DNA from: Pseudoalteromonas rubra | GTDB lineage: Bacteria > Pseudomonadota > Gammaproteobacteria > Enterobacterales > Alteromonadaceae | Length of the DNA: 64,000 nucleotides | Assembly (NCBI RefSeq): GCF_005887095.1 | Contig: NZ_PNCI01000004.1 | Location: 1-64,000 of the forward strand | Direction of reading: 5' to 3' | In this document: positions 45,714-54,103 of the stretch, in pieces | Layout: each line of letters starts with the position of its first letter | Position numbering within the stretch: position 1 is the first letter of the stretch | The notes under the pieces: generated by a model | Databases searched by the model: none | Told to the model about the DNA's origin: nothing | The model's input: the letters and a program-made list of their open reading frames with translations, nothing else | Position numbers and translations under genes: made by a program

Positions 45714-46179
45714 CAAAATACCCTTTCATAATCAAACTGCGGCGCATTATATTTCATCAAGATGACAGTTGTGTTACACCCAGTTCCTAGTCTGCCCTCT
45801 TTCTGGAATAGGTTTTCATTAGTTACTCTCATTACTTGTTTTTTCCTGCTGAATTCTGATCCAGAGAGGATATGTTAGTTCCCAACTTTACACCACCGTT
45901 CTCAGATTGCCCGACAAAAAATGTGTTCAATCCCCATAAATACAGCGTTCTGATGACAATTTGACTGCGTCAGTAGACGCAAAATATCTCGCTGTCCAAG
46001 GAACTTAACACTTGGAGTAAGGTTCGAATTACAGTACGCAATGTGATTTTTGCATTTTTTTACATTGTATCCATTATCGGAAGTAGACAAATAAGTTTCA
46101 TTTACTAGGCTTATAGAGCGATTATTCGCTTTCATTCAGGGCTTAGATACCGAGCCACCAATAATAAGAGACATGTGAT
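45714..46179 (+). other. 466-base intergenic region between pstC and gcvR
   Basis: The left part holds the pst promoter and Pho box (described separately). The right part may serve gcvR. TTGACT (45961-45966) is followed by a dyad TGCGTC (45966-45971)/GACGCA (45976-45981) that overlaps its last base, and then by a weak TATCTC (45985-45990) at 18 bases. A further dyad TCCAAG/CTTGGA (45995-46000 and 46011-46016) and CAATGT/ACATTG (46039-46044 and 46062-46067) lie downstream. No convincing gene is present; a 77-codon minus-strand frame at 45902-46135 has no ribosome-binding site. Confidence 0.4.
45746..45779 (-). promoter_or_regulatory. Pho box and -10 element of the pst operon
   Basis: Reading the minus strand, GTGTAAC-ACAA-CTGTCAT (plus 45779-45762) gives two 7-base repeats with 11-base periodicity; the second matches the CTGTCAT consensus perfectly. 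Exactly 10 bases later comes a consensus TATAAT (plus 45751-45746). This spacing is that of PhoB-activated promoters, in which the box replaces the -35. The start of transcription would lie about 25 bases before the pstC ATG. Confidence 0.75.
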
Positions 46180-46683
46180 ATGAAGCAGTTAGTACTAACA
46201 CTTATAGGCAAGGACCAACCAGGTCTCGTAGAACGAGTTTCCTCAACCATTCTTAACCACCACGGCAACTGGCTAACCAGTAATTTAAGTCACCTTGCCG
46301 GACAATTTGCAGGGATAGTGCAGGTTGAGGTAGCAGAGGAGCACTTACAAGAGCTGCAAAACGCCGTACTTGATATATCTGGGCTAGAGGTACGCATCGC
46401 CAATGGCGAACAAGACCAGAGCACAGAACCAGAAACCTTAAACTTAGTGATAACGGGGAATGATCGTCCAGGCATTGTCCAGGAGCTGGCAACAGTGATC
46501 CGTCACAAAGGCGCTAACATTACCCACCTCAACTCCAAACAGCAGAGTGCGCCTAATTGGGGAGTCCCGATTTTTAGTGCATTTGCTACCGTTAGCTTGC
46601 CCGCTGGTATGATCAAAGACAACGTTATCGAAGCCCTTGAAGCCATCACCAGCGATCTGATCGTGGATGTCGAACAGTCCTGA
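46180..46683 (+). CDS. gcvR: Glycine cleavage system regulator GcvR-like, two ACT domains
   Basis: This 167-residue protein consists of two ACT domains (about residues 4-75 and 86-160). The first begins MKQLVLTLIGKDQPGLVERVS and the second LNLVITGNDRPGIVQELATVI; GxDxPG is the ligand-binding turn of ACT domains. GcvR binds GcvA and, with glycine, controls the glycine cleavage operon. This member lacks any DNA-binding domain, as expected. Neither gcvA nor gcvTHP is in the window, so the gcvR assignment rests on architecture alone and other ACT-ACT proteins are possible. An imperfect terminator follows at 46693-46720. Confidence 0.78.
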   Translation: MKQLVLTLIGKDQPGLVERVSSTILNHHGNWLTSNLSHLAGQFAGIVQVEVAEEHLQELQNAVLDISGLEVRIANGEQDQSTEPETLNLVITGNDRPGIVQELATVIRHKGANITHLNSKQQSAPNWGVPIFSAFATVSLPAGMIKDNVIEALEAITSDLIVDVEQS

Positions 46684-46692
46684 TCGCACTGA

Positions 46693-46720
46693 CCGGTAAG
46701 GTTGCAAGTTACCTTACCGG
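46693..46720 (+). terminator. Hairpin after gcvR
   Basis: CCGGTAAGGT (46693-46702) and ACCTTACCGG (46711-46720) form a perfect 10-bp stem with an 8-base loop, 10 bases after the gcvR stop. There is no immediate T-run, so it may terminate weakly or protect the 3' end. Confidence 0.55.
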
Positions 46721-46824
46721 GTATTCCACCAATTAGCTTTTTTGTACACGCACTTTGATGTCAAACAAGCCAGATCAAGGAGGCTGGTCTATACTTTGTT
46801 GATAATTCGGTGACATGACAGCAC

Positions 46825-46858
46825 ATGTCATATAAGTGTCACACTACAGACATATTCT
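46825..46858 (+). promoter_or_regulatory. Pho box and -10 element of ppk-ppx
   Basis: ATGTCAT-ATAA-GTGTCAC at 46825-46842 has the two 7-base direct repeats and 4-base spacer of a PhoB site; the repeats match CTGTCAT at 6 and 5 of 7 positions. Exactly 10 bases further, TATTCT (46853-46858) forms a plausible -10. The predicted start near 46865 lies 25 bases before the ATG chosen for ppk and rules out a GTG start at 46836, which lies inside the box. Confidence 0.75.
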
Positions 46859-46889
46859 ACCCGCAGCTTTAATTACCATGGAAAGAAAG

Positions 46890-48977
46890 ATGCAAGCATT
46901 ATCTAACGATCCCATTACCATCAGCTACTTTGCCAAAGAGCTGAGCTGGCTGTCCTTTAACGAGCGTGTACTTCAGGAAGCCAAAGACAAAAGTAACCCC
47001 ATTATTGAGCGGATCCGATTCTTAGGCATATTTTCCAATAATTTAGATGAATTTTTCCGGGTTCGTGTTGCCGATGTAAAACGTCGCATCTTATTAAGTA
47101 ACCTGCCTGATACTGACTTCGACGAAGACGAAGCCCTGCTTAACCAGATGAACAAGAAAGTGCTGGAGCTGGGCAAAAAGTTCTCGCATATTTATGATCA
47201 GATCCTGGTGGACCTGAATGAGCACAATATTCATATTAAAAAGCCGGCAGAGCTGTCAGACTTTCACCAACAGTGGCTGGCCAAGTACTTTCAGGATCAG
47301 GTGCTGCAGCACATGTGCCCTATTTTACTGAGCGAAAGTAAAGACTACTCAGATCACATCAACGATGCCCTGACCTACCTGTTTGTTGAAATGCGTGGCG
47401 ACAAGCAACACCATGCATTGCTGGAACTGCCAACCGATCGCTTAGAGCGTTTTATTCTGCTGCCACCGGAAAAAACCCGACGCCACAAAACCATAGTGAT
47501 GCTCGACGAAGTGGTACGTTTTTATCTCCACGACGTGTTCAGAAACTTCCTCAGCTTTGACAGCATCGAAGGGTATGAAATCAAACTAACCCGGGATGCC
47601 GAGTACAACCTGGATGACGAAATTGAAGAAGGCCTGCTGGATAAAATGTCAAAGGGCCTTAAACAGCGTTTATATGCTGAGCCGGTGCGACTGACTTACG
47701 ATGAAGCGATGCCAGAAGAGATCCTCAAAGTCATGAAAAAGCGCCTTGGCGTCACCAGTCAGGATGCCTTGATCCCCGGTGGCCCGTATCGTAATTTCCG
47801 CGACTTTATTGGTTTTCCGAATGTCGGTCGCGGCTACCTGGAAAACAAACCCCTGCCACCCCTGCAAAGTGAAGCATTTAACGCCTATCGCAGCATTTTC
47901 AGAGCGATTTCCAAGCGGGACATCCTGCTTTACTACCCTTACCATACCTTTAACCACATGCTGGAATATGTACGCCAGGCAGCGTTTGACCCCAGAGTCA
48001 CCCAGATCAAGGTCAATATTTATCGCGTTGCGTCACGCTCCCGACTGATGGCTTCGCTGATCAATGCCGCCAAAAATGGTAAAAAAGTCACCGTGATGGT
48101 CGAACTCAAAGCCCGCTTTGATGAGCAAAACAACATTGAGTGGGCGAAAATGCTCAGCGATTACGGCATCAAAGTCATGGTCGGGATCCCGGCACTGAAA
48201 GTACATAGTAAACTATGTGTGGTTCACCGCCGGGAAAAAGGCCAAATTGTGAAATATGCCCACATTGGCACCGGTAACTTCCATGAAAAAACCGCCCGTA
48301 TATATACCGACTTTAGCCTATTCACTAAGCACCCTGAGATCTGTGATGAATGTGATGATGTGTTTAAGTTCATTGAGAGCAGCTACAGGCCGTTTAACTT
48401 CAAGCACCTGATGATTTCGCCAATCAATGCACGAGAAAAAATTCTCGCTTTGATTGATCAGGAAAGTCAAAATGCCCAGGCAGGCAAAACAGCCAAGATC
48501 ACTGTTAAGGTCAACAACCTGGTAGACAAAGAGCTGATTGACGCCTTGTACAATGCTTCTATGGCTGGCGTGAAGATCCGCATGATCATTCGAGGCATGT
48601 GTGCTCTGGTACCCGGCCTGCAACGCTTTAGTGAGAACATCAAAGTGATCAGTGTCGTCGACCGCTTTTTGGAACACCCAAGGGTCATGGTATTTGAAAA
48701 CGATGGCGACCCTCAGGTCTATATTTCCTCAGCAGACTGGATGACCCGTAACCTGGATCACCGGGTTGAAGTTGGCACTCCCATTTACGACGAGTCACTC
48801 AAACAGTTGATCATTGATATTCTTGAACTGCAATTTAAAGACAGAGCAAAAGCACGGATCATTGACAGTGAACAGAAGAATCTCTATGTTCGTCGCGGTA
48901 ATAAGAAGAAGATCCGCTCCCAGATAGCCATCTATGACCATCTGAAAAAGTGGGAAAGCAACCAATCCAACACATAA
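46890..48977 (+). CDS. ppk: Polyphosphate kinase Ppk1
   Basis: This 695-residue enzyme (E. coli 688) reversibly polymerises the terminal phosphate of ATP into polyphosphate. I start it at the ATG at 46890, with GGAAAG just upstream; starts at 46878 and at the GTG 46836 are less likely because of the Pho promoter. Signatures are FAKELSWLSFNERVLQEA (N-terminal), FLGIFSNNLDEFFRVR, VHSKLCVVHR (about residue 436, with the autophosphorylated His) and YAHIGTGNFHEKTARIYTD (second catalytic His). The phospholipase-D-like domains and LDHRVEVGTPIYD are present. Ppx follows at 10 bases. Confidence 0.96.
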   Translation: MQALSNDPITISYFAKELSWLSFNERVLQEAKDKSNPIIERIRFLGIFSNNLDEFFRVRVADVKRRILLSNLPDTDFDEDEALLNQMNKKVLELGKKFSHIYDQILVDLNEHNIHIKKPAELSDFHQQWLAKYFQDQVLQHMCPILLSESKDYSDHINDALTYLFVEMRGDKQHHALLELPTDRLERFILLPPEKTRRHKTIVMLDEVVRFYLHDVFRNFLSFDSIEGYEIKLTRDAEYNLDDEIEEGLLDKMSKGLKQRLYAEPVRLTYDEAMPEEILKVMKKRLGVTSQDALIPGGPYRNFRDFIGFPNVGRGYLENKPLPPLQSEAFNAYRSIFRAISKRDILLYYPYHTFNHMLEYVRQAAFDPRVTQIKVNIYRVASRSRLMASLINAAKNGKKVTVMVELKARFDEQNNIEWAKMLSDYGIKVMVGIPALKVHSKLCVVHRREKGQIVKYAHIGTGNFHEKTARIYTDFSLFTKHPEICDECDDVFKFIESSYRPFNFKHLMISPINAREKILALIDQESQNAQAGKTAKITVKVNNLVDKELIDALYNASMAGVKIRMIIRGMCALVPGLQRFSENIKVISVVDRFLEHPRVMVFENDGDPQVYISSADWMTRNLDHRVEVGTPIYDESLKQLIIDILELQFKDRAKARIIDSEQKNLYVRRGNKKKIRSQIAIYDHLKKWESNQSNT

Positions 48978-48987
48978 GGGCAGCTCT

Positions 48988-50475
48988 ATGACCACATACC
49001 CTTCCATCGCGGCCGTTGATTTAGGCTCGAACAGTTTTCATTTAGTCGTCGCGCGGGAGGTCGATGGTCGTCTGCAATTACTGCACAAAGAAAAGCAGCG
49101 GGTGTTTCTGGCCGCCGGTCTGGATGAGCAGTTCAACCTGAGCGAAGAAGCCATAGAGCGCGCGCTGCATGTGCTGCAACAGTTTGCAGCCACGTTACAG
49201 GACTTTGATAAACACAGTGTGCAAGTGGTGGCCACTTATACACTGCGTAACTGTCGCAATATTCGCTATTTCCTGGCCAAAGCAAAACAAGTTTTTCCTT
49301 TTAAGATCAATGTTATTTCCGGGCAAGAAGAGGCTCGCCTCATCTATCAGGGTGTGGCAAACCACATTCACAGCGACGACAACCGCCTGGTGATCGATAT
49401 CGGTGGTGGCAGTACCGAGCTGATCATTGGCAAACATCTGGATCACAAATTACTCACCAGCCGCAATATTGGCTGCGTGACGCTCAGTAACAGTCATTTC
49501 AAGGAGCTTAAACTGACGGCCAAACGCTTTGCCAAAGCCGAAATAAAGGCCGAGCAGAACATCGAGGCTATTTCCGCCAGCTACCGTAAGGCCGGCTGGC
49601 AAACCTGTATCGGTACGTCGGGCACCATTAAAACCTTATGTGCCATCGCTCAGGAACTATTTAACCAGGATACCCTGACCCTCACAGTGCTGGAACAGAT
49701 CAGACAACGCCTGATTGAAGCCGACTCCCTGAGTGCGCTGAATCTTAAAGCGCTGCCCGAAGAGCGGTATGCCAGCATTGCGGGCGGCCTGGCCATTCTG
49801 ATCGGGGTATTCAGGCAACTCAATATTGACGAGCTGAGTTATTGCGATAACTCATTGCGCGAAGGCCTGTTGCAGGAAATGGCGCAAAATGACGAGTTTG
49901 ATATTCGTGCCCGTACCATCAGCGCGGTCGGCGATCATTATGCCGTTGATAAGCAACATGCGGAGCATATTTGCGAGACCCTTAACCAAATGTTTGACAT
50001 GGTGCGAGCGCACTGGGCACTCAATGAAGTCGATCTGCAGATGCTGCGCTGGGCCGCGCGATTACACGAAGTGGGGCTGGCAATAAACTCATCGGGGATC
50101 CACAAGCACAGTGCCTACATAGTATTAAATGCCCAGCTGCCGGGATTTACTCAGGAGCAACAACAGCTGCTGGGCACCTTGATCCGATTTCATCGCAAAA
50201 AAATCAAACGCGCAGAACTGTCGGCCTTAGTAGAAGCCGATCTGACACACTTTGCTCGCCTGCTCACCTTATTGCGCCTGGCCATTCTGGTACATCAGAA
50301 ACGACAAATTGATCAGGTTGCTAAGTTCACAATAGAAGCGCTGGATAACAGCCTGCTGCTGACGTTCGAGCCCGACTGGCTGGCTCAGCACTCATTGTTT
50401 GTAGCCGACCTGCAACAAGAGCAGGCATACTGGAAAACGCTGAATATGACACTTATGTTCCCCGCAATGAGTTAA
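48988..50475 (+). CDS. ppx: Exopolyphosphatase Ppx
   Basis: This 495-residue protein belongs to the Ppx/GppA family and releases phosphate from polyphosphate chain ends. The actin-like fold motifs are visible: AAVDLGSNSFHLVVAR at about residues 8-23, the catalytic Glu region ISGQEEARLIYQGV at about 111-124, and VIDIGGGSTELIIGK at about 134-148. The C-terminal half has HD-like helices (LRWAARLHEVGLAIN). Its position directly after ppk favours Ppx over GppA. Opposing activities under a shared Pho promoter would let the cell turn polyphosphate over when phosphate is scarce. Confidence 0.94.
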   Translation: MTTYPSIAAVDLGSNSFHLVVAREVDGRLQLLHKEKQRVFLAAGLDEQFNLSEEAIERALHVLQQFAATLQDFDKHSVQVVATYTLRNCRNIRYFLAKAKQVFPFKINVISGQEEARLIYQGVANHIHSDDNRLVIDIGGGSTELIIGKHLDHKLLTSRNIGCVTLSNSHFKELKLTAKRFAKAEIKAEQNIEAISASYRKAGWQTCIGTSGTIKTLCAIAQELFNQDTLTLTVLEQIRQRLIEADSLSALNLKALPEERYASIAGGLAILIGVFRQLNIDELSYCDNSLREGLLQEMAQNDEFDIRARTISAVGDHYAVDKQHAEHICETLNQMFDMVRAHWALNEVDLQMLRWAARLHEVGLAINSSGIHKHSAYIVLNAQLPGFTQEQQQLLGTLIRFHRKKIKRAELSALVEADLTHFARLLTLLRLAILVHQKRQIDQVAKFTIEALDNSLLLTFEPDWLAQHSLFVADLQQEQAYWKTLNMTLMFPAMS

Positions 50476-50568
50476 TACCATTCATTTCACTCAATATCTG
50501 TTCAATTTGAAGGAACAAACAGGACGCTAACAGTATTAAGTATTTCTCATCTGGAACACTAAGCACTC

Positions 50569-50586
50569 AGGCCCGTATGCGGGCCT
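50569..50586. terminator. Hairpin between convergent ppx and EAL-HDOD genes
   Basis: AGGCCCG (50569-50575), loop TATG and CGGGCCT (50580-50586) form a 7-bp G+C-rich stem that overlaps the stop of the minus-strand gene. The nearest plus-strand T-run starts about 8 bases later, so the terminator is imperfect. Confidence 0.48.
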
Positions 50587-51856
50587 AGGCGACTTTTTCT
50601 TTTACAACGGCGTAGATTTCATCGGCATAGACACGGCTGTCCAGCGCCAGTGAGAAAAGTAATTCAATACTGGATGCCGGGCGAATGGCATTGAGGATAA
50701 GTTCGGCTTCCTGAATATTATTGCGCTCAACTTCTATCGCCAGACGCAGCGCCCCACCGATCAAGCCTTTGTAGCTTAACAGCGCGCTGCTGAGGTCCGG
50801 ATCCAGGGAAAATTCATCGACAATAACGGAGAGCTCGACATCCAGTACAGCATCCAGGACCGACATCAGACCAATCAGATAACCCTGCTGCGCCATTTCA
50901 TCGCCACCAGGAAGCAGAAACTGTTCTAAAAACTTGGCCCGCGCCAGACCTAGCTTGGTCAGCTCACTGGGTTTGTCTGCGCCCAGTTCACTTAACGCCA
51001 GTACTTTAACAAACTGGCGAATAGCATCTTCACCAAGATACACCACTGCCTGAGCAATGGAACGGATCTCGATTTTATCTTCACCCGCCTTGGCATTGGC
51101 CAGCTTGAGCACCCGCGCCGTCAGGCTCAGATCTTTGGCGATCCTTTGCTGAATTTCTTTAAAACACAAAGACTGTTTGGCGGTGCAACGTAGCAAGTCC
51201 AGTACCACCAGTTTCGACGGCTCGACATTGCCATGGTTCAGCATTTCCGGTACTGCGAAGAAAAAGCCCTGGAAGTAATCTGCCCCGGCACTTTTGATAA
51301 AGCTATAGTGCTCCATGGTTTCAATCCGCTCGACAATCACTTTTGCATCAGGAAAGCGGCGTTTGAGCTTTTTCAGCATCATGGTGGTTTTGATCACCGG
51401 ATCAAGGACTTCTATTTTAATGTAATCCATCAGTGGCAACAGCACTTCCCAGCGCTCGTCGCCATCGTAGTCATCCAGGGCAAAACGATATCCCAGCTTT
51501 TTTAGTTTAGTCACAGTGGTGACCAGCTCTGGCAAATTCGTGGAACGCTCGACAATTTCGATTACCAGCCCTTGTGGCCGGAGTAATTTGGGGAGTTCTT
51601 GCAGTAAAGTTTCATCTGACAGATTGATAAAGGCAGGCGCACCGGCAGCCAGCCGCTCGACACCAATAAAGAGCAGAGAATTAAAAAACAGCCTGCCTGT
51701 CGCCTGGCCATCGCTGACCCCGATAGGAAAGGCGTTATTGTGTGAGTCCCGATACAACAATTCATAGGCAGCCACGCTCTGTTCTCGATTGAATATGGCC
51801 TGGCGTGCTATATATTGCACCGTGTCTTTTTTTGACTTGGCAATATGACCGCTCAT
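50585..51856 (-). CDS. EAL-HDOD domain signalling protein (YuxH-like)
   Basis: This 423-residue cytoplasmic protein combines a degenerate EAL domain (about residues 10-215) and a HDOD domain (about 210-400). The EAL signature reads YELLYR (31-36), and metal-binding motifs are only partly kept (VIEIVER, FALDDYDGDERW), so phosphodiesterase activity is doubtful. The HDOD part shows CTAKQSLCFKEIQQRIAKDLSLTARVLKLAN and IAQAVVYLGEDAIRQFVKVLALSEL. This architecture is known as the YuxH/CdgR-like group, which tends to act through protein contacts. I start it at the ATG at 51856 (AAGGA 5 bases upstream), not at one two codons earlier. Confidence 0.88.
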   Translation of the reverse strand: MSGHIAKSKKDTVQYIARQAIFNREQSVAAYELLYRDSHNNAFPIGVSDGQATGRLFFNSLLFIGVERLAAGAPAFINLSDETLLQELPKLLRPQGLVIEIVERSTNLPELVTTVTKLKKLGYRFALDDYDGDERWEVLLPLMDYIKIEVLDPVIKTTMMLKKLKRRFPDAKVIVERIETMEHYSFIKSAGADYFQGFFFAVPEMLNHGNVEPSKLVVLDLLRCTAKQSLCFKEIQQRIAKDLSLTARVLKLANAKAGEDKIEIRSIAQAVVYLGEDAIRQFVKVLALSELGADKPSELTKLGLARAKFLEQFLLPGGDEMAQQGYLIGLMSVLDAVLDVELSVIVDEFSLDPDLSSALLSYKGLIGGALRLAIEVERNNIQEAELILNAIRPASSIELLFSLALDSRVYADEIYAVVKEKVA

Positions 51857-52009
51857 TAACATCCTTAACTCTTGTACTTTAAAGGCTTCCAGTGTCCCAG
51901 CATATGAAAACTCACGCCCTTGAGCAATCTATTTTCTCACCCCTGTGGTAACGACAAAGTTACCTCAGGTAGTTGCCGAGACTGTCACTCTTTTACTATT
52001 ATAGGTCTT

Positions 52010-52798
52010 ATGAGTGTTACACTTATTTCGCATTTTTGCATCCTGCTTTTTCTTATCCCGTTGCTTTTTAGCAGTCAGGGGGTTGCGGCTTTGTCTGAGC
52101 ATCACAGCGCGACTCAAGCGCAACATACTCTAAAATACAGCATCAGCGGCTCTGGCACGTTTTATCCCTATTTTACTAACGACCCCCATCATCCGGGTAT
52201 CCTGCCCGATTTAGTGGTGCGCATACTGACGCAGGCATCTCTGCAAGGCGAGAATATCGTGCTGCCTGCAAAACGCACCAACCGTTATCTCGCGAGCGGT
52301 AAAATCGACTTCGACCTTATCAGCCCCGCCTGGCTAAACTCATCCCAACGCACCGATCCGCGATTTGTTTTTTCAGAAGCAATTCTGCCTATTCGCGAGT
52401 ACGTTGTAACACGCACGCCCTTGGAGCCTCTCACCAGTTTGTCAGGTCAAATGGTCGGTACAGTGCGTGGTTACTATTATCATGACGATGATGTTTTTAC
52501 CCGAGTAGACTTTGAGTCGGAGCGAGCGTTGTTACAGGCGCTGGATAAAGGGCGGGTGGAGCTGGCCATCGTTGGCGACTTGCCCGCAAAGTATTGGTCA
52601 GAGCAGGACAAGGTAAATTTGCACTTCAACCAGTTACATTCACAGGGCCTGCTGCATATTCGTCTGCGAGCCGAGCATGCCCACCTGTTGCCCCGACTCA
52701 ACCAGGCGATTCTGACACTCCAGCAATCGGGTCAAATCGCCCGGATAGAAACCTACTATCTGGAGCATGCCTTCGCGGGCAGGGATCAGAGCGAGTAG
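52010..52798 (+). CDS. Periplasmic solute-binding protein (family 3-like)
   Basis: This 262-residue protein starts at the ATG at 52010 (TAGGT upstream); an in-frame frame extends 30 codons further up but lacks signs of translation. The N-terminal MSVTLISHFCILLFLIPLLF is a signal peptide, with likely cleavage near residue 28 (VAA-LSEHH). The mature protein has the ligand-binding pattern DLVVRILTQASLQGENIVLPAKRTNRYLASGKIDFDLISPAW (split over about residues 66-108), SGQMVGTVRGYYY and a C-terminal helix. No permease or ATPase gene is near. It is divergent from the EAL-HDOD gene with about 150 bases between. Confidence 0.78.
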   Translation: MSVTLISHFCILLFLIPLLFSSQGVAALSEHHSATQAQHTLKYSISGSGTFYPYFTNDPHHPGILPDLVVRILTQASLQGENIVLPAKRTNRYLASGKIDFDLISPAWLNSSQRTDPRFVFSEAILPIREYVVTRTPLEPLTSLSGQMVGTVRGYYYHDDDVFTRVDFESERALLQALDKGRVELAIVGDLPAKYWSEQDKVNLHFNQLHSQGLLHIRLRAEHAHLLPRLNQAILTLQQSGQIARIETYYLEHAFAGRDQSE

Positions 52799-52822
52799 GC
52801 TGACTCACAGTCAGCTTACTCG
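52792..52822. terminator. Long bidirectional hairpin spanning both convergent stop codons
   Basis: The 14 bases 52792-52805 pair with 52809-52822 across a 3-base loop (CAC); only one pair is G-T. The arms contain the TAG of the plus-strand solute-binding protein gene (52796-52798) and the stop of the minus-strand rlmJ (52816-52818). No T-run follows on either strand. It probably works as a shared 3'-end structure for both genes. Confidence 0.62.
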
Positions 52823-53652
52823 GCCACCAACTGTTCACTGCGGAAAAACCCGGAGTCTGAGGATAAGCACGTCACCAGTTCAGGCAAGACTTCATCCATG
52901 GTGGCTTTGAGTGTCCACGGCGGGTTGATGACAATCATACCCGATGCCGTCATACCACGTTCTTCGGTATCCGCCTCGGTAGCCAGTTCGAACAACTGGA
53001 TATTGCGCACACCGGACTCAATCAGAGTCTGTTCCATCTGATCGATCCGCGCACGTTCCACTACCGGATACCAGATCATATAAGTGCCCGATGCAAAACG
53101 TTTGTGTGCCTTGATAATAGAGCGAGCCGCAACCTCGTAATCAGACTTGATTTCATAGGGTGGGTCCATCAGTACACAAGCGCGACGAGAGTGTGGCGGC
53201 ACCAGTCCCATCAGGCCTTTAAATCCGTCTTCCCCTTTCACGCGTAAAGAGCGCTTATGTGCGGTGTTTTTTTCCAGCAGTTTGAGATCTTGCGGGTGTA
53301 ATTCAAAAAACCAGCCTTTGTCCTGTTTACGCAAAAACTGTTCAGCCACTTTGGGCGAGCCGGGATAATAAGCCAGTGTGTCGCGATTTAGTGATTTAAC
53401 CAGCTCAACATAATCTTGAATGGCACCCACCTGGCCGCAATACTGCCACAATTTCGCAATGCCCAGCTGATACTCTTGTGTCTTTTGCGCATCTTTGGCA
53501 GCCAATTCGAACAATCCGGCACCAGAGTGCGTATCGATATAATCAAAAGGCTTATCTTTACGTGTCATATATTCCAGCACTTGAGCCAGTACCAAATGTT
53601 TAATGACATCGGCAGGGTTACCTGCATGAAATGAATGTCGATAACTGAGCAT
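52816..53652 (-). CDS. rlmJ: 23S rRNA (adenine2030-N6)-methyltransferase RlmJ
   Basis: This 278-residue protein begins MLSYRHSFHAGNPADVIKHLVL, the diagnostic start of RlmJ. The SAM-binding part follows (FDYIDTHSGAGLFEL, about residues 36-50), and the N6-adenine motif is DPPY in VLMDPPYEIKSDY (about 163-175). KPFDYIDTHSGAG and YPGSPKVAEQFLR are likewise typical. It methylates A2030 of 23S rRNA before 50S assembly. The gene stands alone, with 208 non-coding bases upstream, convergent with the solute-binding gene. Confidence 0.95.
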   Translation of the reverse strand: MLSYRHSFHAGNPADVIKHLVLAQVLEYMTRKDKPFDYIDTHSGAGLFELAAKDAQKTQEYQLGIAKLWQYCGQVGAIQDYVELVKSLNRDTLAYYPGSPKVAEQFLRKQDKGWFFELHPQDLKLLEKNTAHKRSLRVKGEDGFKGLMGLVPPHSRRACVLMDPPYEIKSDYEVAARSIIKAHKRFASGTYMIWYPVVERARIDQMEQTLIESGVRNIQLFELATEADTEERGMTASGMIVINPPWTLKATMDEVLPELVTCLSSDSGFFRSEQLVAE

Positions 53653-53860
53653 TATCCGCTCCTAATTGAGGTGGGCATTGTCCATCCCTTTGGCGCATAA
53701 AGCCGCGCTTTTTAAGCGCTTCGGCTGAACCATAAATGAACAAAATTGTTAGTATTGGGTATTATCGCTTAAAACGAGACAAAAATCAGCATAACCTGCC
53801 CTAATCACTAGCTTTGCAGCGCACTTTGCTTTACATTTGCATGACATAATCACAGTGATA

Positions 53861-54103
53861 ATGAGCGCATTTAAAATGAAAGAAATTCTCCCTCAACTCG
53901 AGCAACTGATTGATCAACTTATTGCACAAAACAATACTCTGACTGAGCAGGTAAACACGCTCAAAGAGCAAAACAGCAAATTAATTGATGAAAATGAGAC
54001 ACTTCAGCTTGAAGTACTGGAAAGCGAAGAAAAACAGAAAGAAACCAGCTCTACACTGAGTGGACTGTTAGAAAAACTGCAGAGTGCTAGTCAGGCAGGC
54101 TAA
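53861..54103 (+). CDS. TIGR02449-type ZapB-like coiled-coil protein
   Basis: This 80-residue protein is almost entirely coiled coil, with regular heptads (LPQLEQLIDQLIAQNNTLTEQ, then NTLKEQNSKLIDENETLQLEV). It resembles the TIGR02449 proteins encoded upstream of zapA in Gammaproteobacteria and the cell-division protein ZapB in style. The start could be the ATG at 53861 or at 53876; neither has a clear ribosome-binding site. The stop overlaps the zapA start (TAATG at 54101-54105), so the two are translationally coupled and probably act together at the division ring. Confidence 0.82.
   Translation: MSAFKMKEILPQLEQLIDQLIAQNNTLTEQVNTLKEQNSKLIDENETLQLEVLESEEKQKETSSTLSGLLEKLQSASQAG

Noticed and set aside
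45902..46135. 77-codon minus-strand frame in the pstC-gcvR gap
   Set aside because: No ribosome-binding site, no recognisable motif, and composition like the surrounding non-coding DNA. It is kept only as a note within the intergenic entry.
45717..46179. Glycine riboswitch before gcvR
   Set aside because: The GGAGAG-type core and tandem aptamer arrangement are absent. Only short dyads are seen.
46836..46889. Upstream GTG and ATG starts for ppk
   Set aside because: GTG 46836 lies inside the Pho box, and ATG 46878 would leave a leader of about 13 bases without a ribosome-binding site. ATG 46890 fits better.
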